Shown: in pieces, positions 62,542-64,000 of the stretch
Position numbering within the stretch: the first letter of the stretch is position 1
Layout: each line of letters starts with the position of its first letter
DNA from: Hymenolepis diminuta
Lineage: Eukaryota; Platyhelminthes; Cestoda; Cyclophyllidea; Hymenolepididae
Direction: 5' to 3'
Assembly: GCA_900708905.1 (NCBI GenBank)
Contig: CAADRB010000016.1
Location: 2,601,249-2,665,248 of the forward strand
Length of the DNA stretch: 64,000 bases
Notes under the pieces: generated by a model
The model's database searches: none
What the model was told of the DNA's origin: nothing
Seen by the model: only the letters and a program-made list of their open reading frames with translations
Made by a program: the position numbers and the translations under genes

Positions 62542-63189
62542 TCAATGAAAATCCATTTTAGAGTAAAATATTAAAATTAAATAAATATGACAAAATTTTT
62601 GCCATTTCCTAATAATATTTATTAAAGTACTCTTCTGTATTCCAACTTTGGGTAAGTCGGAGTGTTATTTAAGACGTCCTGCGGTAGATCGAATGCTTTG
62701 AGACTTTACGCTTAGTAGCCAATACTTTTACATTTAAATTAAATGCAGGGAGGATTAATCGCTCGATACTGTTTTGAATTTCATGATAAATACGAGTAGG
62801 CTTGTATTTATGCAGTTGGCTTGATGGCAAGATGGCTGGTACAGTTGCCATCTCGTTGTCCTTCGCATTCTTGATAATAGTACCAATTATAATAAAATTA
62901 TGGCGCTAAGATTAAATATTTGGCTCAGAACTTGTATAGGTAATTCATTAAATAATCAAAGAGTGATAGGGACGGCACTGTGTAAAACAAGACTTTTCCT
63001 TCTTTTCTGGTCATCTTACAATACATATTTTAAAAATAATGATAGAAAGGGCAGGAGGATAAAAAAGTGTGGAAGAATCATTCAAAATATTTGACATAAA
63101 GAAATGGTTAAATGTGTCCTTTCGCAATGACATCGGGTTGTGACAGAAGTTCTGCCCATTTTTAAAATTTGCATTAAAGTGAAAATTTT
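62542..63189. other. gap between LTR remnant and mariner
   Basis: Nothing recognised; retroelement internal sequence is absent. Confidence 0.4.
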
Positions 63190-64000
63190 GACATAAATTC
63201 ACTTATTTATTTATTTAGTGTTCAATCTAGTCACCATTTTTATTAATTACGTCTCTCCGTCTTGCATAACCTTCTTCAGAGAATTTAGCCAGTTTGGACT
63301 CAAAAAGAGGAATCAGCTTCTTCATTTTGACCTCTTCTCTTGAAGTAAGCCTTTATCCCATTTACTGATGCCGTAAGCTCCTAATAAGATAAGAATATGT
63401 TGGTGCAAGACTGGGAGAATACAGTGATGATGCTTGACTTCCCATTCAAGCTTCTCAACAAGATTTTCGATTGCTCTTAAAGTGTGGGGTTTGGCATTGT
63501 CATAATGCAGAATCACTCCATTTCGATTGATCAAAGAAGGCCATTTTTACAGTAAAACTGCTTTTAAACGAGTTAGCTGCTGACAGTAAACTTCAGACGT
63601 TATTGATTCATTATCACCCATTAGTTCATAATAAACAATTCCCTTCAAATCGCACTATACACACCATACACGAAAGAATTTTTTTCGGATGCAGTCCCCT
63701 TCTAGGTTGCGGAATTGGTTTTGAACCACCGTCTTGACTTAGCCACTGGCTTTTTCGGTTAACAATGTTGTACAGGATCCACTTCTCGTTGCTGTCAGTT
63801 ATGATTTGGTCTAAAAAAGGTACCTGAAGTTCAGTTCGCGAGAACGCAGTGAAGCACAACAGGTCACATACTGTTGCATGTTGATTTCTGACAAATCGTG
63901 TGCGAGGGACCACTTACCAGTCTCTGAGACTTCCCAGTCAAGTCTCTAAGTCATTTCCATATATATTGTCATATGGCGATTTACGTTAAAGGTTTTGCCC
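63190..64000 (-). pseudogene. dead mariner-family transposase, 5' end outside window
   Basis: Reading the minus strand from the window edge: a segment like the transposase linker (TGKWSLAH), then FLDQIITDSNEKWILYNIVN and SQWLSQ, LHPKKIL, then after frameshifts VILHYDNAKPH, YSPSLAPTYSYL and a tail like LIPLFESKLAKFSEEGYARR. These match mariner/Tc1 order. Of the DD34D catalytic triad the first Asp is altered (TDSNEKW instead of TGDEKW), the second is kept (HYDNAKPH) and the third is lost (SLAPTYSY for DLAPSDYH). Several stops and shifts. No terminal inverted repeat was identified within the window. Confidence 0.8.

Noticed and set aside
1..64000. CRISPR arrays, operons, ribosome-binding sites, riboswitches
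   Set aside because: The sequence is eukaryotic (spliced genes, LTR elements); no regularly spaced short repeats were seen.

Overview
This window looks like A+T-rich nuclear DNA from an animal, most likely a parasitic flatworm (tapeworm or fluke). The reasons are very short introns (33, 34, 34, 40, 66 and 73 nt) with GT..AG ends inside clean reading frames, long empty intergenic stretches, and remnants of Ty3/gypsy LTR elements and a mariner element. The phylum is inferred; no species marker is present. Two runs of N (33147-33154 and 44173-44785) are assembly gaps.

Layout. 1-25.1 kb: no gene recognised; A+T-rich DNA with dispersed repeats, an LTR-like remnant in reverse orientation (about 13165-13586) and a decayed C2H2 zinc-finger fragment (19548-19748). 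25.1-31.2 kb: a six-exon 3' gene portion on the plus strand, encoding a protein of unknown family that ends in a hydrophobic tail typical of a membrane or GPI-anchored protein. 32.2-34.05 kb: a broken Ty3/gypsy element with a 5' LTR, gag and protease remnants and an integrase core. A second LTR of the same family is nested inside the protease region. 35.7-46.0 kb: an eight-exon gene (predicted 469 aa) that I read as a distant NCOA4, the ferritin autophagy receptor. It has an N-terminal coiled-coil region like ARA70, six Trp-Leu motifs and a Cys cluster with the same CX5C spacing as the human protein. Its last intron carries a second Ty3/gypsy fragment in sense orientation (43466-45193). 47.3-48.1 kb: an ORF whose C-terminal two thirds is a divergent BUD23/WBSCR22-type methyltransferase with a long unexplained N-terminal region. 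48.1-63.2 kb: no gene recognised; repeats, including an LTR-like remnant with a tRNA primer-binding site (about 62067-62540). 63.2-64.0 kb: a dead mariner transposase on the minus strand, running off the window edge.

The three host genes are all on the plus strand but are separated by kilobases or by more than 1 kb, and nothing in the sequence ties them into one pathway. If the NCOA4 reading is right, that gene acts in iron release from ferritin by autophagy; the BUD23-like gene would act in RNA methylation. All exon models are manual readings of splice signals and phase, without transcript support.
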